Assembly: GCF_043099315.1 (NCBI RefSeq)
Contig: NZ_CP170746.1
DNA: 64,000 nt
Reading direction: 5' to 3' (one strand)
From: Chlorogloeopsis fritschii
Lineage (GTDB): Bacteria > Cyanobacteriota > Cyanobacteriia > Cyanobacteriales > Nostocaceae
A program made the translations under genes and the position numbers. Shown here one piece after another: positions 33,073-41,854 of the stretch. Below the pieces are notes generated by a model. The model worked only from the letters and a program-made list of their open reading frames with translations, did no database searches and had not been told where the DNA came from. How positions within the stretch are numbered: the stretch's first letter is position 1; each line of letters starts with the position of its first letter.

Positions 33073-34563
33073 ATGAAATTTATATCAATTGAATACGGAC
33101 TTTTTTTACTGCTAGTACTTGCAATTTATTGGTCTTTAGCACTAAAAAAATTGCAGTTGTGGATATTATTAATTGCCAGCATTGCGTTCTATGCATCTCT
33201 ACAGCTTCAGTATATTCCTTTGTTGCTGGTACTGATTTTTATTAACTTTCGTGTAGGACTTGCACTCGGACAAAACCCATTACCAGAACAAGATTCTATT
33301 AATGATAATGAATCTCGATTTGCTCAAGCTGATTGGAACAGTCAACGCGGAAAACTTTTATTCCTGGGCGTGTTCATCAATGTTTTGCTGTTGCTAGGGT
33401 TCAAATATTTATCACCATTATTAAATTTTATTGGCAAAAACACTTCAACAAATTTATCATTTACATCTTCTAAAATTATTGCACCTTTAGGAATTTCATT
33501 TTTTGTATTTGAGTGTATTGCTTATTTAGTAGATGTATATCGAGGTGCACCTGCTAGTAATCAGTTTATTAAATTTGCAGCATATAAATTTTTCTTTGCT
33601 AAATTAATTTCTGGCCCCATTACTCGCTTCCATCATCTGGCAAATCAATTTAGCAACTTGCGATCGCTCACTGCTGCAAATGTCTCAGAAGGCTTATGGT
33701 TAATCGCCATTGGAGCAGTTAAAAAAGGTCTATTAGCAGACCACATTGGTATATACGTAGATTTATGCTTTGGCAATTTACAACGGGCAAGTAGTACCGA
33801 TTTATGGTTAGCAACATTTGCCTATGGTTTTCAGTTATATCTCGATTTCAGCGGTTACGTAGATATCGCCCGTGGTACTGCTTTACTATTTGGTTTGGTT
33901 TTACCAGAAAATTTTGATTTCCCTTACTTCAGTACCAGTATTGCTGAGTTTTGGCGACGTTGGCATATGACGCTGGGAGATTGGCTGCGTAACTACCTCT
34001 ATTTCCCTTTGGGTGGTTCTCGTAAAGGTTTGGATCGCACCTGCTTAAATTTGATGATTGTCATGGTGATTGCGGGTATTTGGCACGGAGCAGCCTTGGG
34101 ATTTTTAGTTTGGGGTGCATACCACGGTTTAGCTTTGGTAGTGCATAGACTTACTAGTGCCCTCAGTGATAGCTTTGAAGATTTAGAAAATTTTTGGCAA
34201 CAGCCTTTAGGCGTATTTATCGGTTGGTTGCTGACACAATTGATGGTTTTTACTTCTTGGATTTGGTTCCGCCTACCAAATTTGCAAGACTCTTCTTTGG
34301 TATTTCAGCGCCTATGGGGTTATCCTGGTGATGCTCAATTTGCTCAAAAGGTTTATGTAGAAGCACTGAACATCAGTCAATATCAATTGGCTATGCTTTT
34401 GCTCGCTTTAGCCATTGTCATGACTGTAGTTTATTTTTTCAACCGTCAACTGAAGCTACAGTTCAATTGGCCTGTCAAACTTTTGTTCGTAATTCCTTGT
34501 TTCTACGCTGTTTGGGTATTAGCTCCAGAAGGAAGTTTGCCATATATTTACTTTGATTTTTAA
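33073..34563 (+). CDS. MBOAT-family membrane O-acyltransferase (AlgI-like)
   Basis: 496 aa, about ten membrane segments. Conserved AlgI/DltB blocks: FKYLSPLLNF, ISFFVFECIAYLVDVYRG, QLYLDFSGYVDIARGTA, FWRRWHMTLGDWLRNYLYFP with LGGSRKG, and the catalytic His338 in GIWHGAALGFLVWGAYHG (second His351). MBOAT proteins move an acyl group, usually acetyl, across the membrane for transfer to alginate, teichoic acid or other surface glycans. The preceding DUF1574 protein supplies an SGNH domain, so the pair resembles AlgI with AlgJ/AlgX. 368 bp of repeats separate them, so a promoter of its own is possible. Confidence 0.92.
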   Translation: MKFISIEYGLFLLLVLAIYWSLALKKLQLWILLIASIAFYASLQLQYIPLLLVLIFINFRVGLALGQNPLPEQDSINDNESRFAQADWNSQRGKLLFLGVFINVLLLLGFKYLSPLLNFIGKNTSTNLSFTSSKIIAPLGISFFVFECIAYLVDVYRGAPASNQFIKFAAYKFFFAKLISGPITRFHHLANQFSNLRSLTAANVSEGLWLIAIGAVKKGLLADHIGIYVDLCFGNLQRASSTDLWLATFAYGFQLYLDFSGYVDIARGTALLFGLVLPENFDFPYFSTSIAEFWRRWHMTLGDWLRNYLYFPLGGSRKGLDRTCLNLMIVMVIAGIWHGAALGFLVWGAYHGLALVVHRLTSALSDSFEDLENFWQQPLGVFIGWLLTQLMVFTSWIWFRLPNLQDSSLVFQRLWGYPGDAQFAQKVYVEALNISQYQLAMLLLALAIVMTVVYFFNRQLKLQFNWPVKLLFVIPCFYAVWVLAPEGSLPYIYFDF

Positions 34564-34857
34564 TTACCCGTCCAATTGATTTTTATTTGGTGAATTACGG
34601 AATCTAACTATCAAAGCTTTCAGGCAACCTCCAAGCGGCTTTTTGTCGCCCATTGTGCTGTAAATTAAACTGTATTTTTTCTTAATATTTCTAAACTTAA
34701 ACATATATATTTTTATAAAACTTAATATTATAAATTAAATAAAATTTTGAGTGAGTAAACACTTGCTAAAAATGAAAACTTGTGTAAACCTTTTTAATAC
34801 AGGCAAATACTTATTCGCCTGATATTATTGTCGAGAATTCATCGCACTCATAAAACA

Positions 34858-35940
34858 ATGACCACAACCCTACAAAGACGCACAAGCGCCAATGCATGGG
34901 AGCGGTTTTGTGATTGGGTCACCAGCACTGACAACCGTTTATACATCGGTTGGTTCGGCGTGTTGATGATTCCAACCCTCCTCGCCGCTACCACCTGCTT
35001 CATCATCGCCTTCATCGCTGCTCCTCCCGTAGACATCGATGGTATCCGCGAGCCAGTAGCAGGTTCCTTACTGTACGGAAACAACATCATCTCCGGTGCA
35101 GTAGTACCTTCCTCCAACGCCATTGGTTTGCACTTCTACCCAATTTGGGAAGCAGCTTCTTTAGATGAGTGGCTCTACAATGGTGGCCCTTACCAGTTGG
35201 TAATTTTCCACTTCTTGATCGGTTGCTTCTGCTACCTTGGTCGTCAGTGGGAATTGAGCTACCGCTTAGGTATGCGCCCCTGGATCTGCGTAGCTTACTC
35301 TGCTCCTTTGGCATCTGCAACCGCAGTTTTCTTGATTTACCCCTTAGGACAAGGTTCCTTCTCTGACGGAATGCCTTTGGGAATCAGCGGAACCTTCAAC
35401 TTCATGTTGGTGTTCCAAGCAGAGCACAACATCCTCATGCACCCCTTCCACCAGTTGGGCGTAGCAGGTGTGTTCGGCGGTAGCTTGTTCTGTGCAATGC
35501 ACGGAAGCTTGGTAACTTCTTCTCTGGTGCGTGAAACCACCGAAACCGAATCTCAAAACTACGGTTACAAGTTCGGTCAAGAAGAAGAAACCTACAACAT
35601 CGTAGCTGCTCACGGTTACTTCGGTCGCTTGATTTTCCAATACGCTTCTTTCAACAACAGCCGCTCGTTGCACTTCTTCTTGGCAGCTTGGCCTGTTGTA
35701 TGTATCTGGTTCACCGCGCTGGGCATCAGCACCATGGCGTTCAACCTGAATGGTTTTAACTTCAACCAGTCAGTGATTGATTCTCAAGGTCGCGTCATCA
35801 ACACCTGGGCTGACATCATCAACCGCGCTAACTTGGGTATGGAAGTTATGCACGAGCGCAATGCTCACAACTTCCCTCTCGACTTGGCTTCTGGCGAAGC
35901 TGAGAGAGTTGCAATCAGCGCTCCTGCTATCAACGGTTAA
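34858..35940 (+). CDS. psbA: Photosystem II D1 protein, Q130 form
   Basis: 360 aa from the ATG at 34858; an in-frame start at 34828 adds ten codons not found in D1. All cofactor sites are present: Tyr161, Asp170, Glu189, His190, His198, His215, His252, Ser264, His272, His332, Glu333, Asp342 and Ala344 before a 16-residue C-terminal extension to be cleaved. Residue 130 is Gln, as in D1:1, and Tyr126 is the usual residue. A terminator hairpin lies at 35986-36015. The 294-bp upstream spacer is AT-rich and presumably holds the light-responsive promoter, but I cannot define -35/-10 elements with confidence. Confidence 0.97.
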   Translation: MTTTLQRRTSANAWERFCDWVTSTDNRLYIGWFGVLMIPTLLAATTCFIIAFIAAPPVDIDGIREPVAGSLLYGNNIISGAVVPSSNAIGLHFYPIWEAASLDEWLYNGGPYQLVIFHFLIGCFCYLGRQWELSYRLGMRPWICVAYSAPLASATAVFLIYPLGQGSFSDGMPLGISGTFNFMLVFQAEHNILMHPFHQLGVAGVFGGSLFCAMHGSLVTSSLVRETTETESQNYGYKFGQEEETYNIVAAHGYFGRLIFQYASFNNSRSLHFFLAAWPVVCIWFTALGISTMAFNLNGFNFNQSVIDSQGRVINTWADIINRANLGMEVMHERNAHNFPLDLASGEAERVAISAPAING

Positions 35941-36412
35941 TATTTCTTAATAGACGCGATATCTTGCGTCTAGACAAAAAATAAGAAGCGCTCTCGAAAA
36001 AGGGAGCGCTTTTTTATATTAAGTGAACAATAATTTCATATATAAGCTAGTTTTGTTGTTATAGATAACCTAATCAGCTTCAAGGAAATTAATGTAAAGA
36101 AGTATTTCTTATAAACAAAAGTCTTTTAGCATAAATTAACAAAAAAATATTGAAAAATATAAAAAGTTTATGTAAAAACTAAATTTAAGAGCCGGGAAAA
36201 TTTCCCTCTAATTCAACCGTCTCCCTGGGGAAGGTTGGTAAACTTTTTGTTTTTTATTTGGTGTGAGGCAACTGAGAACAGATTCAAAGCTTGAATCACA
36301 ATGTTCCGGCGATCGGGGAGAAGGTATTTGGTAAAAATCCATGAAAACAGCGAAGTTCTCGATTTTTGCTAATTGAGAAATTTGCGTTGAACACTTTATA
36401 CACAAAACAGCC
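35941..36412. other. Spacer between the two psbA genes
   Basis: Contains an imperfect palindrome at 35952-35972 (TAGACGCGATATCTTGCGTCTA), the terminator of psbA copy 1, then an AT-rich stretch and a likely long leader for copy 2. No gene is supported. Confidence 0.5.
35986..36015 (+). terminator. Intrinsic terminator of psbA copy 1
   Basis: AGCGCTC (35987-35993) pairs with GAGCGCT (36004-36010), followed by T5-6. Confidence 0.85.
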
Positions 36413-37495
36413 ATGACCACAATTTTAAGAAGAGGCGAAAGAGAGAGCCTGTGGGATCGGTTCTGTGAATGGATTACCAGCACCAATAACAGACTTTATA
36501 TTGGTTGGTTCGGCGTTTTAATGATCCCGACGCTGTTATCAGCCACCATCTGTTTCATCATTGCCTTTATTGCTGCACCACCAGTAGATATCGACGGTAT
36601 TCGCGAACCTGTTTCTGGTTCTTTGATATACGGCAACAACATCATCACCGGTGCTATTGTTCCAACATCCAATGCTATTGGATTGCACTTTTACCCCATT
36701 TGGGAAGCAGCTTCCCTTGATGAATGGCTCTACAATGGCGGGCCATATGAACTGATTGTTTTCCATTTTCTCATTGGTATCTTCTGCTGGTTGGGACGGC
36801 AATGGGAGTTAAGCTACCGCCTGGGTATGCGTCCTTGGATTTGTGTAGCTTACTCTGCTCCGGTAGCAGCAGCTACTTCTGTTTTCCTAATTTATCCAAT
36901 TGGGCAAGGTAGTTTTTCTGACGGAATGCCCCTCGGTATTAGCGGCACATTCAACTTTATGTTGGTGTTCCAAGCCGAGCATAACATCTTGATGCATCCT
37001 TTCCATCAACTTGGTGTAGCAGGTGTATTCGGCGGTAGCTTGTTCTGTGCAATGCACGGTTCTTTGGTAACTTCTTCACTTATACGGGAAACCACTGAAA
37101 TCGAATCTCAGAACTACGGTTACAAATTTGGTCAAGAGCAAGAAACATACAGTATCGTAGCTGCTCACGGCTACTTTGGACGGTTAATTTGGCAATATGC
37201 CAGCTTTAACAACTCTCGTTCCTTGCACTTCTTCTTGGCTGCTTGGCCTGTAGTTTGTATCTGGTTCACGGCATTGGGCATCAGTACCATGGCATTCAAC
37301 CTGAATGGGTTTAACTTTAACCAATCAATCCTTGACTCTCAAGGGCGGGTAGTGAATACATGGGCAGATGTACTTAACCGTGCGAACTTGGGGATAGAGG
37401 TAATGCACGAGCGTAATGCTCACAACTTCCCGCTAGACTTAGCTGCTGGTGAAGCTGTACCTGTGGCGATGAGCGCTCCTGCAATCAATGGTTAA
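36413..37495 (+). CDS. psbA: Divergent photosystem II D1 protein, second psbA copy
   Basis: 360 aa. The Mn-cluster and quinone/chlorophyll ligands are all intact (Tyr161, Asp170, Glu189, His190, His198, His215, His252, Ser264, His332, Glu333, Asp342, Ala344), so water oxidation should be possible; it is not a rogue D1 or ChlF. It carries Gln130 but differs from copy 1 at notable places: Trp126 for Tyr126 (IFCWLGRQW), Ile123, Glu113, and Trp260 for Phe260 (GRLIWQYASF) next to the QB pocket. Gly80, Phe158 and the TALGIS region are ordinary, so it is not the microaerobic D1' form. Terminator follows at 37552-37584. Probably a stress- or light-specific isoform. Confidence 0.96.
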   Translation: MTTILRRGERESLWDRFCEWITSTNNRLYIGWFGVLMIPTLLSATICFIIAFIAAPPVDIDGIREPVSGSLIYGNNIITGAIVPTSNAIGLHFYPIWEAASLDEWLYNGGPYELIVFHFLIGIFCWLGRQWELSYRLGMRPWICVAYSAPVAAATSVFLIYPIGQGSFSDGMPLGISGTFNFMLVFQAEHNILMHPFHQLGVAGVFGGSLFCAMHGSLVTSSLIRETTEIESQNYGYKFGQEQETYSIVAAHGYFGRLIWQYASFNNSRSLHFFLAAWPVVCIWFTALGISTMAFNLNGFNFNQSILDSQGRVVNTWADVLNRANLGIEVMHERNAHNFPLDLAAGEAVPVAMSAPAING

Positions 37496-37551
37496 TTATT
37501 GATGCGTAGAGAAGTTGCATATTGATTTCTCTGCATATTTTGGAAATATAA

Positions 37552-37584
37552 AAAGCGTTCTCAATTTTGAGAGCGCTTTTTATT
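37552..37584 (+). terminator. Intrinsic terminator of psbA copy 2
   Basis: AAAGCGTTCTCA (37552-37563) pairs with TGAGAGCGCTTT (37568-37579), loop ATTT, followed by TTATT. Confidence 0.85.
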
Positions 37585-37706
37585 TATTTGGCGATCGCTA
37601 TTTAGGTAAATAGATAAACTCAAGCCGACAAATCTGCTGATTTGAGTCTGGGCACTACCAATTTCATATGCTACATTCATGGCGAAATTATATGTAATTG
37701 TAAACA

Positions 37707-38186
37707 ATGAATGCCATGAATCCAGAACTGGCTACACTTACTGCCCAGGGAATATCTATTGGGGATCAAAAAGAGCAACAAAATAATTTATATCCTGACT
37801 GCTTGTCAAAGCATATATTATCTATATTTCAGGGTTTAAAGATTGCATACAACTCTAAAAATGCTATTGAGATGGGGCGTGTGTTTTCTGATTCCTATGT
37901 CGGTTCTTTTTATTCTTTGAAAAATAAAGTTGCTTTAGTTAACTTTTTTCAAGAAACTTTTCGTTCACTACCAACAGGTGTAAGTTTGGATTTAACCATT
38001 AACATTTACCAAGTTCTCGAAGATAGTGCAGAAGCTTTTCGAGCGATCGCTGATTTTTCAAGTAGGCTGAAGTTATTAATGATGCCTTTGCAATTATTTG
38101 ATTCTGAACGAGTTTATATCGAACTACACTCAGAAATGCCGCATGGCATATGGAAAATTACAAAAATTGATACTATTAAAGACTAA
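37707..38186 (+). CDS. Hypothetical protein, possible NTF2-like fold
   Basis: 159 aa, no confident family. Pattern helix-helix (LSKHILSIFQGLKIAYNSKN), then the segment FSDSYVGSFYSLKNKVALVNFF and alternating strands (SLDLTINIYQVLED, EAFRAIADFSSRLKL) to GIWKITKID resembles SnoaL/NTF2-like cone folds, where the last strand often has WKI. No signal peptide. Start at the first ATG; a second ATG four codons on (MNPELATL) is possible. Lies 211 bp behind psbA copy 2; a role near photosystem II is only positional speculation. Confidence 0.5.
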   Translation: MNAMNPELATLTAQGISIGDQKEQQNNLYPDCLSKHILSIFQGLKIAYNSKNAIEMGRVFSDSYVGSFYSLKNKVALVNFFQETFRSLPTGVSLDLTINIYQVLEDSAEAFRAIADFSSRLKLLMMPLQLFDSERVYIELHSEMPHGIWKITKIDTIKD

Positions 38187-38837
38187 AATTCACTTCTCTA
38201 TATTATCTGTAATAAGCTGTTCCACATTTAACTTGCATAACATGGGCAGGCATCTTGCCTGCCCCACAAGAGTTTAGTCTCATTTCAATATGCAAACTAG
38301 ATGTTTCTTAGCTTACACATTTTTCTTCGCATCCCCATCTTGATCTCCAATACGCTACACTCCCAGACTCAAAAATCGGCGTTGCTGATTTAAAGTATGA
38401 ATTTGTCTCACGCAAAACCGCAGAGTCGCAGAGAGTAAGAGTTTTAAATGTCTGATTTTTTAAATTTCATACCTCTATTCAGCAACGCCCAAAAATCTAT
38501 GGAGGATTGTGGGGGTTCATTCAGCATCATTACAAATCCCCATGTTAAGAAAAAGGGTGTCGGGTGTGGGGTGTGGTAGCTTGTAGACGCAATAGCGGCA
38601 ACAGTTGGTACCCTCCACCAACTTAACAACCACGCCTAATAGTTCATCCCAGTAAATCCTCCGCAGAGGGCAAGTAGTGCAAAGGATTGTACTCTAGCAT
38701 GGTAGGGTTGCTCACAAATTCTTAAGTTGATGATATCTACTATTCGCTTATCCTGAAATCTATACTGTTCCTGCTTTTCTTGCGATAATTCCCAACAGGT
38801 ACAGGCACTTGACATTGGTTAATCAAGGGGAGGATAG
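38187..38837. other. Spacer with hairpin and MITE-like element
   Basis: No gene is supported. It holds a perfect 8-bp-stem hairpin at 38244-38264 (GGGCAGGC-ATCTT-GCCTGCCC, a common dispersed repeat), the MITE-like element at 38378-38489 and unstructured sequence up to the protease gene. Confidence 0.6.
38378..38489. mobile_element. MITE-like element, family A copy 2 with 8-bp duplication
   Basis: 112 bp, starting GGCGTTGCTGATTTAAAG and ending TATTCAGCAACGCC, the same inverted ends and length as 1768-1879. It is flanked by the perfect direct repeat CAAAAATC (38370-38377 and 38490-38497), a target-site duplication. The interior differs from copy 1 and has no coding capacity. Confidence 0.8.
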
Positions 38838-40418
38838 ATGACACTTAAGCGGTTGGGTTTATTTTTTTTGACGCTTGTAGCTATTTTTTTTTCAGGTACA
38901 TCTTTATTTAACAGTTGGCAAGAACCTCAGTTCCAAAACCGCCTGGAACTCTACCAAACGAATATTGTGCTACAAGCCTCGCAATGGCAACCGCCAGATG
39001 GTAAGGATAGCAATTTAGAGGTAGCTAAGGAAGCGATCGTAGGCGAAAAACCCCTAGAAACAGCTATCAAGCAGTATCAGCAGGCACGTAAATCTGCTCA
39101 AATTAATCTCGAAAAAGCCGAAAAACAGCTGGCAAGACTGAGTTCTGAATCAGCCGCTACTCCTGCAACTCCCAAATCCCAATCAGAAATTCCTCCTGTT
39201 AGCAACGTTTCTGCTTCATTACAGGAGAAACAGTTGCAGCAAACTCTCAACCAATTGCAAAAATCAATTGCTGAGATCGATCTACAGTTGGGAATTTTAC
39301 AAATACAGCAAGGGAAAAATGATACTGCCCTGAAAACATGGAACCAATTGCAGCAAAACTCAGAAGTAAATCCGCAATTGCGCGAAACTGCTGCTACGCT
39401 GATTGGGCTGTGGAGTAACCCTCCTCGTCTTTTCCCAAATGCCGAACAACTGATTCAAGATAACTTAGAAGGTTGGTTTAGATATACCGCCCTTACCAAA
39501 CTCTACCAACTCCAGCAACGCCAAGAAGCCTTAGTAAACATTAAAGCCGAAGCACAAGAAACTGCTGTGGATGCTTTATGGAAATTAGCAATTATAGGAA
39601 CTATTCCGGCGCTAGGAGCTTTTATTGGAATTGGACTGCTAATATTTTTGATTGGACAGCGTATAGTCAAAGGAAAAACAGCTTTATTAGAGCAAAATGC
39701 TGATGTAGGTTGGACAACGCCTTGGGATGGAGAAACGATTTTGCAAGTCTTCGTTGTCGGCTTTTTCTTCATGGGACAACTGTTAATTCCTTTGGTGTTA
39801 TCCCTTCTCCCTATACCACGCCCAGTTTTAAATGTACGTATTCAGGCATTCTACGTATTCTTGAGTTATATCTTGGTAGCGTCGGGTGCGTTATTGGTGC
39901 TGTATTTATCTATCAAACGTTTTTTCCCGCTACCATCTGACTGGTTTCGCTTTCGTTGGCAAAGTAATTGGTTTTTGTGGGGATTTGGTGGTTATTGTGC
40001 CGCGCTACCGATTGTAGTGGTAGTGTCCTTAATTAATCAACAACTATGGCAAGGACAAGGCGGTAGTAATCCTCTGTTACAATTGGCGCTAGAAAGCCAA
40101 GATTCTGTCGCACTCGGACTATTTTTTGTAACTGCTGCGATCGCTGCCCCAATATTTGAAGAATTTCTGTTTCGTGGCTTTTTGTTACCCTCGCTGACTC
40201 GTTATCTGTCTGTGTGGGGAGCAATTATTGTCAGCAGCTTATTATTTGCTGTTGCTCACCTTAGCTTGTCAGAAGTTCTACCGCTATTTTCTTTAGGGGT
40301 AGTTTTGGGGGTAGTTTATACGCGATCGCGCAATTTACTAGCTCCCATGCTTCTCCATAGCCTTTGGAATAGTGGTACTTTAATAAGTCTATTTATTCTC
40401 GGCAGTAGCAGTCAGTGA
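38838..40418 (+). CDS. CPBP-family intramembrane metalloprotease
   Basis: 526 aa. A signal-anchor helix (residues 5-25) leads to a long helical, coiled-coil-like extracytoplasmic segment (about 55-240, rich in Gln, Glu and Lys). A set of membrane helices follows from about 248. The CPBP (Abi/CAAX protease-like) motifs are near the C-terminus: EEFLFRGFLLPSL (Glu pair and Arg), FAVAHLSLSE (His) and LHSLWNSGTL. These are the metal-binding and catalytic residues of the family. Substrate unknown. The large N-terminal domain is a feature of cyanobacterial members. ATG has GGGGAGG just upstream. Confidence 0.9.
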   Translation: MTLKRLGLFFLTLVAIFFSGTSLFNSWQEPQFQNRLELYQTNIVLQASQWQPPDGKDSNLEVAKEAIVGEKPLETAIKQYQQARKSAQINLEKAEKQLARLSSESAATPATPKSQSEIPPVSNVSASLQEKQLQQTLNQLQKSIAEIDLQLGILQIQQGKNDTALKTWNQLQQNSEVNPQLRETAATLIGLWSNPPRLFPNAEQLIQDNLEGWFRYTALTKLYQLQQRQEALVNIKAEAQETAVDALWKLAIIGTIPALGAFIGIGLLIFLIGQRIVKGKTALLEQNADVGWTTPWDGETILQVFVVGFFFMGQLLIPLVLSLLPIPRPVLNVRIQAFYVFLSYILVASGALLVLYLSIKRFFPLPSDWFRFRWQSNWFLWGFGGYCAALPIVVVVSLINQQLWQGQGGSNPLLQLALESQDSVALGLFFVTAAIAAPIFEEFLFRGFLLPSLTRYLSVWGAIIVSSLLFAVAHLSLSEVLPLFSLGVVLGVVYTRSRNLLAPMLLHSLWNSGTLISLFILGSSSQ

Positions 40419-41525
40419 GTTTTTGTCGCACTTTACCAAAATTTCATGAAATACCAAGGCAATATGTCATAAAAATCTACCAATTATAGTTGGTATTTAG
40501 CCTAGAAAAATGTTAGTTTGAGAAAAAATATGTTGCTAGTATAAAAAGGCAAAAAGCGGGGTAGTCAGCTAGCGCTGGATCGGAAATTACCGAACGGCAA
40601 ACTCCTTCTCCGCTATTGACTATAATGTTGTTCTCAAACTTGCAAACGCCTAAAAAATACGCGGTAGACGCCTGTAGAGCCGTTTTTCATCGAGTGTACA
40701 ACTTGAAGTGAGAAAGATTGTTCTACAAGGTACCAACTATAGTAGCTTTGCGGATTTGTAGGCGTTGGTAAGGTTGTTTCCCATAGGTAGCACCGACATA
40801 ACAGAAGGGAGAAAACAAGAAACTTATAGTATAAGTTTTTTGTCTATTCTTAAATGTTTGATGATTTTCACCAGGACGTACTAGCCTTAAAAATAGCAGC
40901 AGTTAGTAAAATAGATGACAAATTAGTCTAAGAATGCTAATACTGTCAGTTGTCAGCCTACTGCTAGAGCAAATTGTTTGCAAGTTCTGTTTGAATTTAA
41001 CTTGATGACGGAACAGCAATACAAATTTTGTTTCGGCGGTTTGTCTGACTTGATTTGGGAAAATATTCTAAAATCTTCCCTAAACTATTTGTCTACAGTT
41101 TAGTGTTATTCAGTGTCACAATTGCTTCCGTAAATCTTAAAACATCCGGAAGTGACATTGCTGGAATTGTAATCATTATTCTGATTTTGTCGTTTTGCGA
41201 TCGTGGCAGTTAGTCTCTAACCAGGAATTAACTGTCACAACGACAATGCAAAACGCTATTTTACATTCTTTTAAGTTCAAAATCTTTTGATTAGGGAAAG
41301 TGGCTTCAGGATATTTCTGAATCACTGCTTACTCTAATTATTATTGCGTTGCCTATAAAATTAGGTTGCGCTACTTTCATTATCTATATTTTATCAGGAT
41401 GAATTTTACCAAAATAAGAGTATAAATTTATCTACTTGGTAAATTAAGATATTCAGTAAATTTATCTTTTTGATAAATATTTAGAGTTTTAATTTTACAC
41501 ATCACCCTTGAAGGAGCAGCACCCA
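40419..41525. other. 1.1-kb spacer with structured segments, no gene
   Basis: I find no supported coding frame, tRNA or known RNA. Besides the candidate structured RNA at 40555-40614 there is a long imperfect hairpin at about 41190-41258, where CGTTTTGC and GTGGCAGTTA are mirrored by TAACTGTCAC and GCAAAACG. The last 200 bp are very AT-rich. Confidence 0.5.
40555..40614 (+). ncRNA. Candidate small structured RNA, cloverleaf-like
   Basis: AGCGGGG (40555-40561) can pair with CTCCGCT (40608-40614), one G-T pair. Inside are two short hairpins: CAGC-TAGC-GCTG (40566-40577) and CGG-AAATTA-CCG (40581-40592). No match to a family I know; not a tRNA, since the T arm and CCA-compatible ends are missing. 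Low support. Confidence 0.2.
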
Positions 41526-41801
41526 ATGGCAAATCTCAACCCTAGTCATGCTACCAAACAAATTTTAGCTGGATACTGCGGCATTATTTTCGGAGGACTT
41601 GGCGTCCATAAATTTATTCTTGGTTATTCTACAGAAGGCTTCATTATGCTTGTGGTTTCTCTAGTCGGTGGTTATTTTACCTACGGCTTTACCTTATTAA
41701 TTATGCAACTAATCGGTTTGATAGAAGGAATGATTTACTTAAATAAATCCCATAGTGAATTTGTTGATACTTATTTTGTCAATAGACAGGGATGGTTCTA
41801 A
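41526..41801 (+). CDS. TM2 domain membrane protein
   Basis: 91 aa from the ATG at 41526; GAAGGAG about ten bases upstream is its ribosome site, and the in-frame TTG at 41508 overlaps that site. The TM2 fold is clear: a first helix ILAGYCGIIFGGLGVHKFILG with the family's G-HKF-LG turn, then a second helix LVVSLVGGYFTYGFTLLIM and a third hydrophobic portion LIGLIEGMIYL. TM2 proteins are small inner-membrane proteins with no defined biochemical role. An IS630-type element is inserted 50 bp downstream. Confidence 0.85.
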   Translation: MANLNPSHATKQILAGYCGIIFGGLGVHKFILGYSTEGFIMLVVSLVGGYFTYGFTLLIMQLIGLIEGMIYLNKSHSEFVDTYFVNRQGWF

Positions 41802-41854
41802 ACTTCTCGGTTTACATCGTTGAGGCAAGTCAGTTAAATTGAGAATCAGTAGTA

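Noticed and set aside
36413..37495. Second psbA as ChlF, rogue or microaerobic D1'
   Set aside because: All Mn ligands are present, and Gly80 and Phe158 are those of ordinary D1.
40419..41507. tRNA, tmRNA, RNase P RNA or 6S RNA in the long spacer
   Set aside because: No anticodon arm, T arm or conserved core of these RNAs could be found.
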